DNA of 64,000 bases. Origin: Chloroflexota bacterium (GTDB lineage Bacteria > Chloroflexota > Anaerolineae > Promineifilales > Promineifilaceae). How positions within the stretch are numbered: the first letter of the stretch is position 1; every line of letters starts with the position of its first letter. The notes below the pieces were generated by a model. It was not told where the DNA came from. It saw only the letters and a program-made list of their open reading frames with translations, and did no database searches. Positions 50,849 to 60,073 of the stretch are shown here, piece by piece. A program made the position numbers and the translations under genes. Where the stretch lies: NCBI GenBank assembly GCA_024275635.1, contig JAJRYT010000052.1, positions 1 through 64,000 on the forward strand. Reading direction: 5' to 3'.

Positions 50849-51627
50849 ACCGCCGCCTTGCCCGCCAAATCGTATAATCCGCCCAGATACGCCGTCTGCA
50901 CCGTTTCATTGGCGGCAATTTCATCCGGCGTCCCTTCAGCCAGCACCGCACCCTGGTGCATGACGGTTATTTTGTCAGAATGGCCCATCACCACATGCAT
51001 GTTGTGTTCCACCAACATCACTGTTTTCTGGCCTGCTTCCTGGATGCGTTCAATCAGCGCCATCAGTTCGGGAACCTGTTCCGAAGCCATCCCGGCCGTC
51101 GGCTCATCCAACAGCAGAAGTTCCGGGTCAGGAGCCAGGATCATGCCTAATTCCAGTTTGCGCTGCGCCCCATGCGGCAGCGTGCGCGCCAGCAGCGGCG
51201 CCTGGTCGGCCAATCCCACCTGCTGCGCCACTTCCCAGGCCCGTTCTTCATACTGCTTAAAGCGGCGATGCGATTGAAAAAAGCGGAAATTATCCCGTCC
51301 CAATGCCTGGCAAGAAAGACGGATATTTTCCAGCACGGTCAAGTTGGGAAAGAGGTTGGTGATTTGGAAGGAACGGCCGATTCCCAAATGCGCCGTCTTA
51401 TGCACAGGCAGCCGGGTAATATCCCTCCCCTTAAAAAAAATTCGCCCCCCCGTCGGCGCTAGATTTCCGCTCAGTAAATTAAAAAACGTCGTCTTTCCCG
51501 CGCCATTGGGGCCAATAATCGAATGCAGCGTCCGCGCCTGCACCTTTATACTCACATCATCCACCGCCACCAGCGCCCCAAACTCCCGGCGGACAGCTCG
51601 CGTCTCCAGAATGATCTCATCGGCCAT
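50845..51627 (-). CDS. livG: Liv-type ABC transporter ATP-binding protein LivG
   Basis: A 260-residue ABC ATPase: Walker A GPNGAGKTT, LivG-typical LGIGRSFQITNLFPNLTVLENI, signature-like PHGAQRKLELGMILA (relaxed LSGGQ, as usual for LivG), Walker B LLLDEPTAGMAS, H-loop LVEHN. GGAG precedes the ATG. A long hairpin stands between its start and the livK stop. Confidence 0.93.
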   Translation of the reverse strand: MADEIILETRAVRREFGALVAVDDVSIKVQARTLHSIIGPNGAGKTTFFNLLSGNLAPTGGRIFFKGRDITRLPVHKTAHLGIGRSFQITNLFPNLTVLENIRLSCQALGRDNFRFFQSHRRFKQYEERAWEVAQQVGLADQAPLLARTLPHGAQRKLELGMILAPDPELLLLDEPTAGMASEQVPELMALIERIQEAGQKTVMLVEHNMHVVMGHSDKITVMHQGAVLAEGTPDEIAANETVQTAYLGGLYDLAGKAAV

Positions 51628-51662
51628 AGCGCGCTCCTATTAAGCGTTCGGAAATAACTTCT

Positions 51663-51716
51663 CGTGTTCCGTAAACCGTCGCCAGACGAATAACGGCATA
51701 CGGTTTACGGAACACG
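51663..51716. terminator. 17-bp hairpin between livK and livG (attenuator or mRNA-processing site)
   Basis: CGTGTTCCGTAAACCGT (51663-51679) and ACGGTTTACGGAACACG (51700-51716) pair perfectly around 20 bases. There is no U-tract, so it more likely protects the livK message end or limits read-through, giving more binding protein than transporter. Confidence 0.5.
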
Positions 51717-51725
51717 GATTACGGC

Positions 51726-54374
51726 TTACTCGCCGCTAAGACTGCCTACCGGCAGGTCGCCGCAGCGATCTTGCAGCCCTTCCGGCAGCAGACAAGGCAC
51801 ATCTGGCCGGTTCGTGGCTACATACTCAAAGTACTTAAACTCAGGATCATCCACGTTTAGTAGTTTAGCTACATACATATCCTGAATGGCAACATGGTCT
51901 TCGGGACGAATGTAGATCGTGCCCTTAGGCCCTTCAAACTCCATCCCTTCCATTGCCGGGATGAGCGCCGCCGCGCTGGCGTCGCCGCCCGTCGCCCGCA
52001 GCGCTTCCACAATCAGGATAGCCGCATTCATCGCATCAGCGTCGAACAAGTCCGGCGGTATGCCAAAACGGTCGGTTGTGGCCGCCACCAGCCAATCATT
52101 GATCTCATTATCAGCCAAAGTGTAATGGTACAGGATACCACTGGTAGAACCAATGGCATTGGCGAAAAAGACCGGCATCACCACATTATCCACAAAGCCG
52201 GCCGCCATCGGGATTTCATCACTGGCGCCGGAATCAATATAAGCCTGGTTCAACGGAATGAAACCACCGCCGGCCCAGGTAATAATGAACGCCTCTGCGC
52301 CGCTGTCAGCCGCAGCCAACACCTGATCCATGTAAGCCGTAAAGTCAGTGGTATCGGCTGGAGCAAAGATGTCATCCGCCACGAATTCGCCGCCAAACAA
52401 AGTGCAGGCGTCGCGGAAGGCCTGGGCGCTGCCATGCCCAAAGGAGTAATCGGGCGCGATCTGCACAAAGGTATGGTATTGGCCAGCCAGATATTCGCAA
52501 ATGTTGATAGCGTCTTGATAGTTGTTGCGGCTGGTGCGGAACGAATGATCATTAAACGTTGCACCGGTCAGGTCGTTGGCCGCAGCGGGAGCGGCGATAT
52601 GGATAATATCGTTCTCCCGCGCCAACTCTTGAATAGTGGCCGTCGCGCCAGAGCTGACTGTGCCCACGATGATGTCTACGCCAACGACCTCGATCAGTTC
52701 GCGGCCAACGGTAGCCGTATTTTCAGGATTGCTTTGGTCGTCGCGCGTATAGACCTGGATTTCGCAGTCATCAACCATATAGCTGGCGTAGTCATCGTTA
52801 ACCGTGCCGGCAGCGCCGCTCATGAATTCCAATCCAAGCGGGAAGGCGCGGGTAACGTGCGCGCCATAGATTGCCAGCGGGCCGCTTACATCGGTGATAA
52901 CGCCAACTTTGATCGGTTCGTCGCAGGTAAGAGCAGCGGCGGCTTCCGGTTCCGAGGCTGTGGTGGCTTCTTCAATGGAGCCAAGCGCGCCAATGGGCAA
53001 ATCGCCGCAGCGCTCTTGCAGCGCTTCCGGCAGGAGACAGGGCACATTGGGCCGGTTGGTGGCGACGTAATCAAAGTATTTGAAGTCCGGATCGTCTACA
53101 TTAGTCAGTGTAGCCACGTACATATCCTGAATGGCGACATGGTCTTCCGGGCGGATGTAGATGGTCCCCTTTGGCCCCTCAAATTCGATGCCTTCCATGG
53201 CGCCTATCATCGCGTTGGCGCTGGCGTCGCCGTCGGTAGCTTTTAACGCTTCTGTTAACAGAATAGCGGCGTTCATCGCATCGGCGTCAAACAAATCCGG
53301 CGGTACGCCAAAGCGGGACGTCGTTTGCTCAACAAGCCAATCGTTGATCTCATTGTCGGCCAGGGTGTAATGGTAGAGGATACCGCTGGTGGAACCGATG
53401 GCGTTCGAGAAGAAAGCAGGCATCACCACATTGTCCACAAAACCGGCGGCCATATTGACTTCGTCTAAAACGCCCAAGTCGGTCGCCGCCTGGAGCAAGG
53501 GGACAAAGCCGCCGCCAGCCCAGGTGACGATGAATGCTTCCGCGCCGTTGTCGGCCGCTTCAAAGACCGGATCCATGTAAGCGGTGAAGTCGGTGGTATC
53601 GGCCGGGGCGAAGATGTCGTCGCCCACGAATTCGCCGCCAAACAAAGTGCAGGCGTCGCGGAAGGCCTGGGCGCTGCCCTGACCGAAGGAGTAATCGGGC
53701 GCGATCTGCACAAACTTGTCATACTGCGTGGTCAGGTATTGGCAGATATTGACGGCGTCCTGGTAGTTGTTGCGGCTGGTGCGGAAGGTATGGTCGTTGA
53801 AGTTGGCGCCGGTGAGGTCGTTAGCCGCAGCCGGGGCGGCAATTAGAATCACGTCATTATCCAGCGCTAGTCCTTGTAGGGAAGCAGTCGCCCCGGAGCT
53901 GACGGTACCGACAATCACGTTTACGCCTTCGACTTCGATGAGTTCACGGCCGACGGTGGCCGTGGTTTCCGGGTTGCTCTGGTCGTCACGAGTGTAAACC
54001 TGGATTTCACAGTCGTCGAGCATGTAGCTGGTGTAACCGTCGCCCTCTGTGCCGGGATCGCCGGTGGCGTATTCCATGCCCAGGGGGAAGGCGCGCAGAA
54101 CATGCGCGCCGTAAATGGCCAGCGGGCCGGTTTCATCGGTGATGAGGCCGACTTTGACTGGTTCGGCGCAAGATAGGCCGCTTGCTGCTGCGGCCGGTTC
54201 CGCAACGGCGGGTTCTGCGGCCGCCGGCTCTTCCGCAGTAGGTTCTGCGGCGGCTGGTTTTGCGGTTGGGGCGGGTTCTTCGGTTGGCGTGTCGTTGCCG
54301 CCGCAGGCTACCAGCAGCAGGGCCAGCAGGATAGCGAATAAGGTTAATAAGGTTAGCAAATTTCGACGTTTCAT
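51726..54374 (-). CDS. livK: LivK-type binding lipoprotein with tandem-duplicated binding domain
   Basis: An 882-residue protein. A lipoprotein signal peptide (LLTLLTLFAILLALLLVAC, lipobox LVAC) and an Ala/Glu/Pro-rich linker are followed by two full-length periplasmic binding domains (type 1, Leu/Ile/Val family) of about 400 residues each, near residues 62-465 and 480-882. The halves are highly alike: GPLAIYGAHV, DDCEIQVYTRDDQSNPE, GTVSSGATA, SFRTSRNNYQDA and CLLPE occur in both. Ordinary LivK has one domain of about 370 residues. GGAGGAAAG gives a strong ribosome-binding site. It probably docks on the LivHM permease; two sites could raise capture or recognise two ligands. Confidence 0.9.
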   Translation of the reverse strand: MKRRNLLTLLTLFAILLALLLVACGGNDTPTEEPAPTAKPAAAEPTAEEPAAAEPAVAEPAAAASGLSCAEPVKVGLITDETGPLAIYGAHVLRAFPLGMEYATGDPGTEGDGYTSYMLDDCEIQVYTRDDQSNPETTATVGRELIEVEGVNVIVGTVSSGATASLQGLALDNDVILIAAPAAANDLTGANFNDHTFRTSRNNYQDAVNICQYLTTQYDKFVQIAPDYSFGQGSAQAFRDACTLFGGEFVGDDIFAPADTTDFTAYMDPVFEAADNGAEAFIVTWAGGGFVPLLQAATDLGVLDEVNMAAGFVDNVVMPAFFSNAIGSTSGILYHYTLADNEINDWLVEQTTSRFGVPPDLFDADAMNAAILLTEALKATDGDASANAMIGAMEGIEFEGPKGTIYIRPEDHVAIQDMYVATLTNVDDPDFKYFDYVATNRPNVPCLLPEALQERCGDLPIGALGSIEEATTASEPEAAAALTCDEPIKVGVITDVSGPLAIYGAHVTRAFPLGLEFMSGAAGTVNDDYASYMVDDCEIQVYTRDDQSNPENTATVGRELIEVVGVDIIVGTVSSGATATIQELARENDIIHIAAPAAANDLTGATFNDHSFRTSRNNYQDAINICEYLAGQYHTFVQIAPDYSFGHGSAQAFRDACTLFGGEFVADDIFAPADTTDFTAYMDQVLAAADSGAEAFIITWAGGGFIPLNQAYIDSGASDEIPMAAGFVDNVVMPVFFANAIGSTSGILYHYTLADNEINDWLVAATTDRFGIPPDLFDADAMNAAILIVEALRATGGDASAAALIPAMEGMEFEGPKGTIYIRPEDHVAIQDMYVAKLLNVDDPEFKYFEYVATNRPDVPCLLPEGLQDRCGDLPVGSLSGE

Positions 54375-54415
54375 CTTTCTTTCCTCCACATTTTTAGGGA
54401 TATATTTGCCTGGTC

Positions 54416-55513
54416 TCATTTTTTGTTGCGTTCGTCTGGTGGATAGATGTCACCTCCTTTGATATGTTGGTGAAAATGCTTGTTAAATTCATTCAGTTTT
54501 TCGATATAGGGGACATGCCCGGCGCCGTCAATCACAACTTCCTGGTAAGAGCCGCCGGCCAGAGCGTATTTTCCCAGCGCTTTCCGGGTTTGCTTAAGCA
54601 TGGGCTGCGCCGGGTACGCCTCCGCCCCCGGCCAGTTGGGGATGATGCCCATGGCCCCCAAAACGCCGGGATCGGACGCGGCCGTGTCGGAGACGACTAG
54701 ATCGTCACGGCCGCGTATCCACAAAACGGCCGTTTTCACCGGGGCAGCAACCAGCTTATTGAGATCGCCGGCATATTTAGGCGAAAGCGCATTGTTCGGC
54801 CCCCACTTGCCTGGAGCCATATACGGCCAGTTGGTCGAAGGAACCCCATCCCCCGGATAATCTTGCTCGCCGATGTGGGTTGATAGGAGCGATGATATAA
54901 TTTCCTCTTCCCGCTCTGGCACAAAGGGCGGCTTAAAAACCAAGCTGCGTAGCGCGGAGCGCGGCGTGAAGGGACCGTCCAGGCTACGATCGCCAGCGGC
55001 GATCAACTTGACGAACTGCGGATTGATCAGCCCGGCGCCGGAACCGGCAAAATCATCATAACAGGGCGTGCCCTCTTCATCCTTCGTACTGCCAAATCCA
55101 TAAGGGGAACCGGGGGCAACTTGCGTGACACTCAAAAGACGCTGAGGGTAATCCATCATCAGTCGCCAGACCACATTGCCCCCCAGAGAGTTACCCACGA
55201 CATGCGCTTTTTCAAGACTCAGGTAGTCGAGTAAGGCCATGGCGTCGTCAGATAGATCGCCGAGGCCGCGCGCGGCCTCAATTTTGGCGGCGGGATCAGC
55301 GTCGCCAAAGCCGCGCTGGTCGGGGGCAATGCCGCGATACCCATCGGGTAGTGACGCCATTACTTCTTCCCACCAAGTGGCTGAGGAGATGTTGCCATGC
55401 AGAAACAACACAGGCGCGCCATCATTCGGCCCGCTAAACAACACACGACTGGTAATACGCCTAGTTGTGATTGTGGCGGCCGTGATACCGTCAAGAGTAG
55501 GTACTTCCATCAT
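54416..55513 (-). CDS. Alpha/beta hydrolase
   Basis: A 365-residue alpha/beta hydrolase. Oxyanion block VLFLHGNISSATWWEE, nucleophile elbow VGNSLGGNV (Ser about 124), acid and C-terminal His in VIDGAGHVPYIEK. It is larger than usual by a cap region of about 100 residues (near 150-260). It lies immediately upstream of livK in the same direction (the start codon of livK follows 40 bases on), so it may prepare the substrate taken up by the importer, such as an ester, amide or lactone. The reaction is inferred from fold only. Confidence 0.83.
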   Translation of the reverse strand: MMEVPTLDGITAATITTRRITSRVLFSGPNDGAPVLFLHGNISSATWWEEVMASLPDGYRGIAPDQRGFGDADPAAKIEAARGLGDLSDDAMALLDYLSLEKAHVVGNSLGGNVVWRLMMDYPQRLLSVTQVAPGSPYGFGSTKDEEGTPCYDDFAGSGAGLINPQFVKLIAAGDRSLDGPFTPRSALRSLVFKPPFVPEREEEIISSLLSTHIGEQDYPGDGVPSTNWPYMAPGKWGPNNALSPKYAGDLNKLVAAPVKTAVLWIRGRDDLVVSDTAASDPGVLGAMGIIPNWPGAEAYPAQPMLKQTRKALGKYALAGGSYQEVVIDGAGHVPYIEKLNEFNKHFHQHIKGGDIYPPDERNKK

Positions 55514-55556
55514 TTTCCTCCATTTAAAGTAATGCGTGTCGCCGTTTCATGCTTAG

Positions 55557-55667
55557 GGTTCGTTCAAAATTAACTTTGCAGTTTGCTGGTAATTGGTAAT
55601 TGAGTAATTGGGTAATTACCAGTTACCAATTACTTAGTTACAACTTTTCAAACGCCAAAGTTATAAA
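55557..55667. repeat. Palindromic element with AATTACC core, copy 1
   Basis: Arms GTTCGTTCAAAATTAACTTT and AACTTTTCAAACGCCAAAGT (inverted versions of one another in part) enclose a GGTAATT/AATTACC minisatellite. The same arms recur at 60.07-60.23 kb around a longer core. Confidence 0.65.
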
Positions 55668-55678
55668 CGAGCGCACCC

Positions 55679-57178
55679 TTAAAGATATTTTTCCCTCAAC
55701 TTGACCTTCTGCACCTTGCCGTAGGGCGAATGAGGCAGTGCGGCGGCGAAGATGATTTCCTTGGGCGTTTTATAGCGGGCCAGGCGTTGCTGGCAAAAGG
55801 CTTTTAACTCGTTGGCGGTGACGGTCTGGCCTTTTTCCGTGACCACGATCATCAGGCCAATCTCGCCCCATTTTTCGTTCGGTTTGCCGATGAGGGCAGC
55901 TTCAGTGACATGGGGATGCTCAACAAATACCGCTTCCACCTCGGCCGCGTAAATGTTTTCGCCGCCGCTGATAATCATGTCTTTGGCACGGCCGACAATA
56001 GCGAAAAACCCGTCTTCATCCATCTGGGCCATATCGCCAGTGTGAAACCAGCCGTTCATAAGAGATTCGGCCGTTGCCTCCGGGTTGTGCCAGTAGCCAG
56101 TGCAAACATGTGGGCCTTTGATAAGTAGCTCGCCAGTTGCTCCTACCGGTACATCATCCCCGTTTTCGCCCACTAGACGCATCTGGCTGTGGAAGATGGG
56201 TTTGCCCACACTGCCAGTTTTGGGGACCGATTCCGCATCGGCCATGCTAAAGCAGTTGGGGCCGACTTCGGTCAGGCCGTATCCCTGGCGGAAAATGACG
56301 CCTTTGGCGGCGCGCCATTTTTCCATAAGCGAGGGCGGGCAGGGCGCGCCGCCGCTGATGAAGAAGTGGACATGGTTGAAATCCAGGTCGGCGAAGTTAG
56401 GCGCGTCGAGCCACATCTGGAACAAGGTAGGCACGCCCAGGATGACGGTGCATTTTTCGGCGAGGATGGTTTCTAATGTTTGCGCCGGATCGAATCCTTT
56501 GGAGAGAACAATCCGGCCGCCCAGGTAAAGTAACGGCGTCAAAAAGGCAAACAAGCCGCCGGCGTGGAACAAGGGTGTGAAAACGGGGGAAATGTCGTGT
56601 TCAGTGAGGCCCCAGGATACGGCCGTGTTCACACAATTCCACAGGACCTGCCGGTGGGGGATCATCGCCCCTTTCGGCCGCCCCGTCGTTCCCGACGTGT
56701 ACAGGATGCAGTGGGTTGATTCGCCGGTCAGATGGGACGGCCGTTGCGGTTCCTGCGCCGACTGTTGGGCCAGCGCCGCCTCATAACGCGCCAGCGGCGT
56801 GATCTGTTCCGGCGTAATCGGCCCTTCAATTTGCCCGGCCGTCTCCGCAAAATCCGGCCCGACTAACAGCGCCTTTGGCGTGCAATCATTCATGATGTAC
56901 ATCAGTTCCGGCGCTGCCAGTCGCCAATTCAGCGGCGTAAAAATCGCCCCAATTTTGGCGCAGCCATAAAACAAATCGAGATAAACGACGCTGTTATGCG
57001 CCAAAATGGACACCCTATCACCATAGCCAACCCCGAACGATTGCAGCCAGTGGGCGCAGCAGTTCGCTCTGGCGTTCAATTCAGCATAGGTGTAACGGCG
57101 ATTCGTTTCCAATTCCAGCAGCGCCTCCCTCTCTGGGGTAAGGCGGGTGCGGCTGCTCAATAAATCAGCGGCGTGCAT
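55679..57178 (-). CDS. AMP-dependent acyl-CoA synthetase (class I adenylate-forming), copy 1
   Basis: A 499-residue ANL-family ligase: P-loop YTSGTTGRPKG, A5 motif YGLTEVGPN, A7 GWFHTGDMAQMDEDGF, A8 GRAKDMIISGGENIYAAEVE and the catalytic Lys in HSPYGKVQK near the C-terminus. It activates a carboxylic acid to the acyl-adenylate and then to the CoA thioester. It sits in the leftward cluster with an SDR, a KAS III-like enzyme and a second ligase; the acid is not identifiable. Confidence 0.9.
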   Translation of the reverse strand: MHAADLLSSRTRLTPEREALLELETNRRYTYAELNARANCCAHWLQSFGVGYGDRVSILAHNSVVYLDLFYGCAKIGAIFTPLNWRLAAPELMYIMNDCTPKALLVGPDFAETAGQIEGPITPEQITPLARYEAALAQQSAQEPQRPSHLTGESTHCILYTSGTTGRPKGAMIPHRQVLWNCVNTAVSWGLTEHDISPVFTPLFHAGGLFAFLTPLLYLGGRIVLSKGFDPAQTLETILAEKCTVILGVPTLFQMWLDAPNFADLDFNHVHFFISGGAPCPPSLMEKWRAAKGVIFRQGYGLTEVGPNCFSMADAESVPKTGSVGKPIFHSQMRLVGENGDDVPVGATGELLIKGPHVCTGYWHNPEATAESLMNGWFHTGDMAQMDEDGFFAIVGRAKDMIISGGENIYAAEVEAVFVEHPHVTEAALIGKPNEKWGEIGLMIVVTEKGQTVTANELKAFCQQRLARYKTPKEIIFAAALPHSPYGKVQKVKLREKYL

Positions 57179-57201
57179 GACAATCCCCTCTGTTGATGAA
57201 C

Positions 57202-57270
57202 TCAGAATTGCAAAAGCGCATGAAAAACGGCGTTGAACGCCTCCGGTTTCTCCAGATAAAGCGAATGACT
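57202..57270 (-). pseudogene. C-terminal remnant of an alpha/beta hydrolase
   Basis: Directly behind the SDR stop codon, and in the same frame, 22 codons read ISHSLYLEKPEAFNAVFHALLQF then TGA. HSLYLEKPEAFN is the standard end of alpha/beta hydrolases (catalytic His then LEKPE). Nothing else of that gene is left, so a deletion probably removed it and left this tail. Confidence 0.55.
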
Positions 57271-57273
57271 AAT

Positions 57274-58035
57274 TTAAGTGCCGACAACAATGCCCCCATC
57301 TACGCGCAGGGTTTCGCCGGAAATAAAACCGGCTTCGTCAGAGGCCAGGAAGAGATAGGCGTTGGCGATGTCGCGCGGTTCACCCAGGCGGCGCAGCGGG
57401 GTACGCGCTTTCATGCCGTCAAGGATTTTCTCCGGCATCTGGCGCACCATTTCGGTAAGGGTGAAGCCAGGGGCGACGGCGTTGACGCGAATGCCGTACC
57501 GGCCGAGTTCGCGCGACCACACTTTAGTCATGCCGATGACGCCTGCTTTTGTGGCTACGTAATTGGTCTGGCCGAAGTTGCCGTCCAGCCCCACAACGGA
57601 GGTGGCGTTGAGAATGACGCCGCCGCCCTGGTTGATCATCACCGGGGACACGGCCTGGGTGCAGTTGAAGACGCCTTTGAGGTTGACGCTGATGACCAGA
57701 TCGAACGCTTCTTCGGCCATTTGCTTGACGAGTTGACCCTCTTTGACTTTGACGAGGGTCCCGTCCCGCAGTACGCCGGCGTTGTTGATGAGGATGTCAA
57801 TACGGCCGTATTTCTCCACTGCCGCATCTACCCAATTCTGCACATCCCCCCGGTCGGCCACATTCACTTTGTAAAAATCGGCCCCAATCGCGGCGGCCGT
57901 GACTCGGCCTAGCTCTTCGTTCACATCGCAAATAACGACTTTTGCGCCCTCTTCGGCGAAACGAACGGCCGTTGCCTCCCCAATCCCGGCCGCCCCGCCG
58001 GTAATCAGGGCGACTCTATCTTGTAATCTCATCAT
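57274..58035 (-). CDS. SDR-family oxidoreductase (FabG-like)
   Basis: A 253-residue classical short-chain dehydrogenase: cofactor motif TGGAAGIGEATA (residues about 13-24), NNAG, catalytic Ser in NATSVVGL and YVATKAG (Tyr/Lys). The length and C-terminus (RVDGGIVVG) match FabG-type 3-oxoacyl reductases. Acidic residue after strand two (VICDVNEE) points to NAD rather than NADP. Position suggests it oxidises or reduces a CoA-linked or free intermediate of the cluster's pathway. Confidence 0.88.
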   Translation of the reverse strand: MMRLQDRVALITGGAAGIGEATAVRFAEEGAKVVICDVNEELGRVTAAAIGADFYKVNVADRGDVQNWVDAAVEKYGRIDILINNAGVLRDGTLVKVKEGQLVKQMAEEAFDLVISVNLKGVFNCTQAVSPVMINQGGGVILNATSVVGLDGNFGQTNYVATKAGVIGMTKVWSRELGRYGIRVNAVAPGFTLTEMVRQMPEKILDGMKARTPLRRLGEPRDIANAYLFLASDEAGFISGETLRVDGGIVVGT

Positions 58036-58039
58036 CTAA

Positions 58040-58130
58040 TCTCCAATCTCCAATCTCCAATCTTCAATCTTTAATCTTTAATCTTTAATCTTTAATCTTT
58101 AATCTTTAATCTTTAGTCTTTAATCTTTAA
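58040..58130. repeat. AATCTCC/AATCTTT tandem 7-bp repeat
   Basis: About four copies of AATCTCC pass into about ten copies of AATCTTT in the spacer between the KAS III-like and SDR genes. The last codons of the KAS III-like gene (KIKD and stop) are formed by the repeat. Confidence 0.8.
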
Positions 58131-59193
58131 TCTTCTCTTCTCCCCACCGCACAATCCCCGCCGCCCACACATACCCAATCCCGGCGGCCACAATCGCCAT
58201 CAAATCGCCATCCTTCAAGCGACCTTGCTTCAACCCTTCCCGAATACTGAACATCGCATCCTGCTCCCCTGTGTGGCCGATGTGACCCAGGTAAACCGAC
58301 TGTTCCTCCGTCAGATCCAACCGGGCCAGCATGTCGCGGTGGCCCGACGGTTTGATGAGGACCATGTTCAAAAAATCAAGGTCGGCTTTGGTGTATGGCG
58401 CGCCATCGGGCTTCGGGCCGCTTTTACGCAGCGCTTCATCCACACAGCGTACCCAGTTGTCCATGCTGACTGCGTTTAGCCGCTCCTTCATTGCCTCCGG
58501 TTCGACTAAATCGAAGTAGAAATCTTCTTCGGTAACGCCTCGCGGGTTGGCCATCGCCTGGGGAGTGGGAAAGCGCGCCGTGCCGCTGGCGGGAATGACA
58601 GCGTGTTTACTCATAAAGCCGTCGGTGATGATATGAGCGCCCAGGACGTGATTGCGCGGCCAGTTTTTACGCAGCAGCATGGCGCCGCCGCCGGCGCCGA
58701 TGTTCCACATGAAGGTGGTGCGCCGATTCTTAAAATTGATGAAGTCGGAAACCCGGTAGCCGCCGGCGATGAGGACCGTGTTGATTTCCGGGTCGGCCAG
58801 CATCATATTTTTTGCCATTTTCATGGCGCTGACGGTGGTGGCGCAGCGATTATGGACATCAATGGCCCAGGCGTTGGTCGCCCCAATCTCGTAGGCCAGG
58901 TGGATGCCGGACGTCCACAGCAGATACTCGCGCCATTCTTCGGTAGTGCAAAGGACAACATCTATTTCTTCTGGCTGGATGTTGGTCTGGGCCAGGCAGT
59001 CGAGGGCGGCTTTGATGCCCATCTCGTTAGGCTGGTCGTCTGGCCCGCCGATATATTTTTGGGCGATGCCCAGCTTGTCACGCACGACCCATTCGGGCAG
59101 GCCGCTGGCCGCGGCGATTTCTGCGGCCGTCATGCAGCCTTTGGGTGAATAGGCGCCGATGCTGACAATACCGACGGTTGTTTGTTCAGCCAT
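58120..59193 (-). CDS. KAS III/thiolase-fold enzyme, divergent
   Basis: A 357-residue thiolase-fold protein nearest to 3-oxoacyl-ACP synthase III and its relatives. Catalytic Cys is in NRCATTVSAM (about residue 117); His in KPSGHRDML. The third catalytic position, usually Asn in a GN(T/A)S block, reads GHTGEQDAMFSI, with His instead, so the chemistry may be a thioester condensation or hydrolysis different from FabH. GAGGGGAMLL matches the FabH-type GxGAGA block. It has no adjacent acyl carrier protein, so CoA substrates are likely. Confidence 0.78.
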   Translation of the reverse strand: MAEQTTVGIVSIGAYSPKGCMTAAEIAAASGLPEWVVRDKLGIAQKYIGGPDDQPNEMGIKAALDCLAQTNIQPEEIDVVLCTTEEWREYLLWTSGIHLAYEIGATNAWAIDVHNRCATTVSAMKMAKNMMLADPEINTVLIAGGYRVSDFINFKNRRTTFMWNIGAGGGAMLLRKNWPRNHVLGAHIITDGFMSKHAVIPASGTARFPTPQAMANPRGVTEEDFYFDLVEPEAMKERLNAVSMDNWVRCVDEALRKSGPKPDGAPYTKADLDFLNMVLIKPSGHRDMLARLDLTEEQSVYLGHIGHTGEQDAMFSIREGLKQGRLKDGDLMAIVAAGIGYVWAAGIVRWGEEKIKD

Positions 59194-59208
59194 TTGTATT
59201 CCTTCTGT

Positions 59209-60066
59209 CTACGCGGCAACGACGAATTTAGTGATGGCGTCGGCAGTATGTTTCGCATTCTCGCCGAAAAGCAGGGTGACATGATTACCAGAGATTTGTT
59301 GGTAGGCACAGTTGGCAAAGAGGACGGCCGTTTCCCGGGCCATCTCTTCTGTCAATATCGGCGGCGCGCCGGGCGGGCCATAGGGCGCGGTCGCGTTCAG
59401 CAGTAAAACCGGCTGTTTAATTGCCGCCACGTGTTCCGCCCAGGGTTCGGCAAACTGATAATCAATCGTCTCGGCGATGATGTCCGGCCGCGTTTGCGCC
59501 TGAACTGTGCCATCCTCGTTGCGGCGCATGTCGTGCCGGTAGAAACTTTCCAGAGCGTCGTCCCAGTAGCCGTTTAAGAAAGGCATTTGTTTCATGGCCG
59601 CCATGTAAGCCGTCATGGAGGGCAGTTTTTGGCCCAGCCGGTCGAGCGAGGATTTGATTAGTTTAACAGTGCGCTCGCTGATGAGCAGATGGGAAGAATC
59701 AATAATCGCCAACTTTTCAAAGCGCTCTGGGTTTTGCGCGGCCAACACAAAGCCGATGAGCGCGCCAAAGGAATGGCCGCAAATCACCGCTTTTTCTAGT
59801 TGCAGTTCATCCAGCAGCGCCAATATATCGGCGGCGTAGGCGTTCATGCTGTAGCCGCTGTCCGGCTTGTCGCTACGGCCGCGGCCGCGGAAATCTACGG
59901 CCAGGGCGCGAAAGCGGGGGCTGAGGCCGGCGGCGACAAGCCCGTCAAACGAGTGAGCGTTCGCGGTCAGGCCGGGCAGCAGGATGAGGGTCGGAGCGCC
60001 GCCCGGATGATCCAGATAGTGGATTTTTATGCCATTTACGTTGACGAACTTGCTCATTAGCGACAT
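59209..60066 (-). CDS. Alpha/beta hydrolase, second of the cluster
   Basis: A 285-residue alpha/beta hydrolase: oxyanion region LILLPGLTANAHSFDG, FRGRGRSD, nucleophile CGHSFGALIG (Ser about 97), acid in the LLLNATAPYG block and C-terminal His in ISGNHVTLLFG. No cap beyond a short lid. It lies between the second acyl-CoA ligase and the KAS III-like gene, so it probably cleaves an ester, lactone or C-C bond of the pathway substrate. Confidence 0.85.
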   Translation of the reverse strand: MSLMSKFVNVNGIKIHYLDHPGGAPTLILLPGLTANAHSFDGLVAAGLSPRFRALAVDFRGRGRSDKPDSGYSMNAYAADILALLDELQLEKAVICGHSFGALIGFVLAAQNPERFEKLAIIDSSHLLISERTVKLIKSSLDRLGQKLPSMTAYMAAMKQMPFLNGYWDDALESFYRHDMRRNEDGTVQAQTRPDIIAETIDYQFAEPWAEHVAAIKQPVLLLNATAPYGPPGAPPILTEEMARETAVLFANCAYQQISGNHVTLLFGENAKHTADAITKFVVAA

Positions 60067-60073
60067 CCTTGGA

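Noticed and set aside
51894-53246. A 450-codon frame on the + strand opposite livK
   Set aside because: It lies wholly inside the duplicated LivK coding region and shows the same internal repetition only because livK is duplicated. It has no recognisable domain.
57193-57912. A 239-codon frame on the + strand opposite the SDR gene
   Set aside because: Antisense shadow of a clear SDR; low-complexity His/Val/Asp composition.
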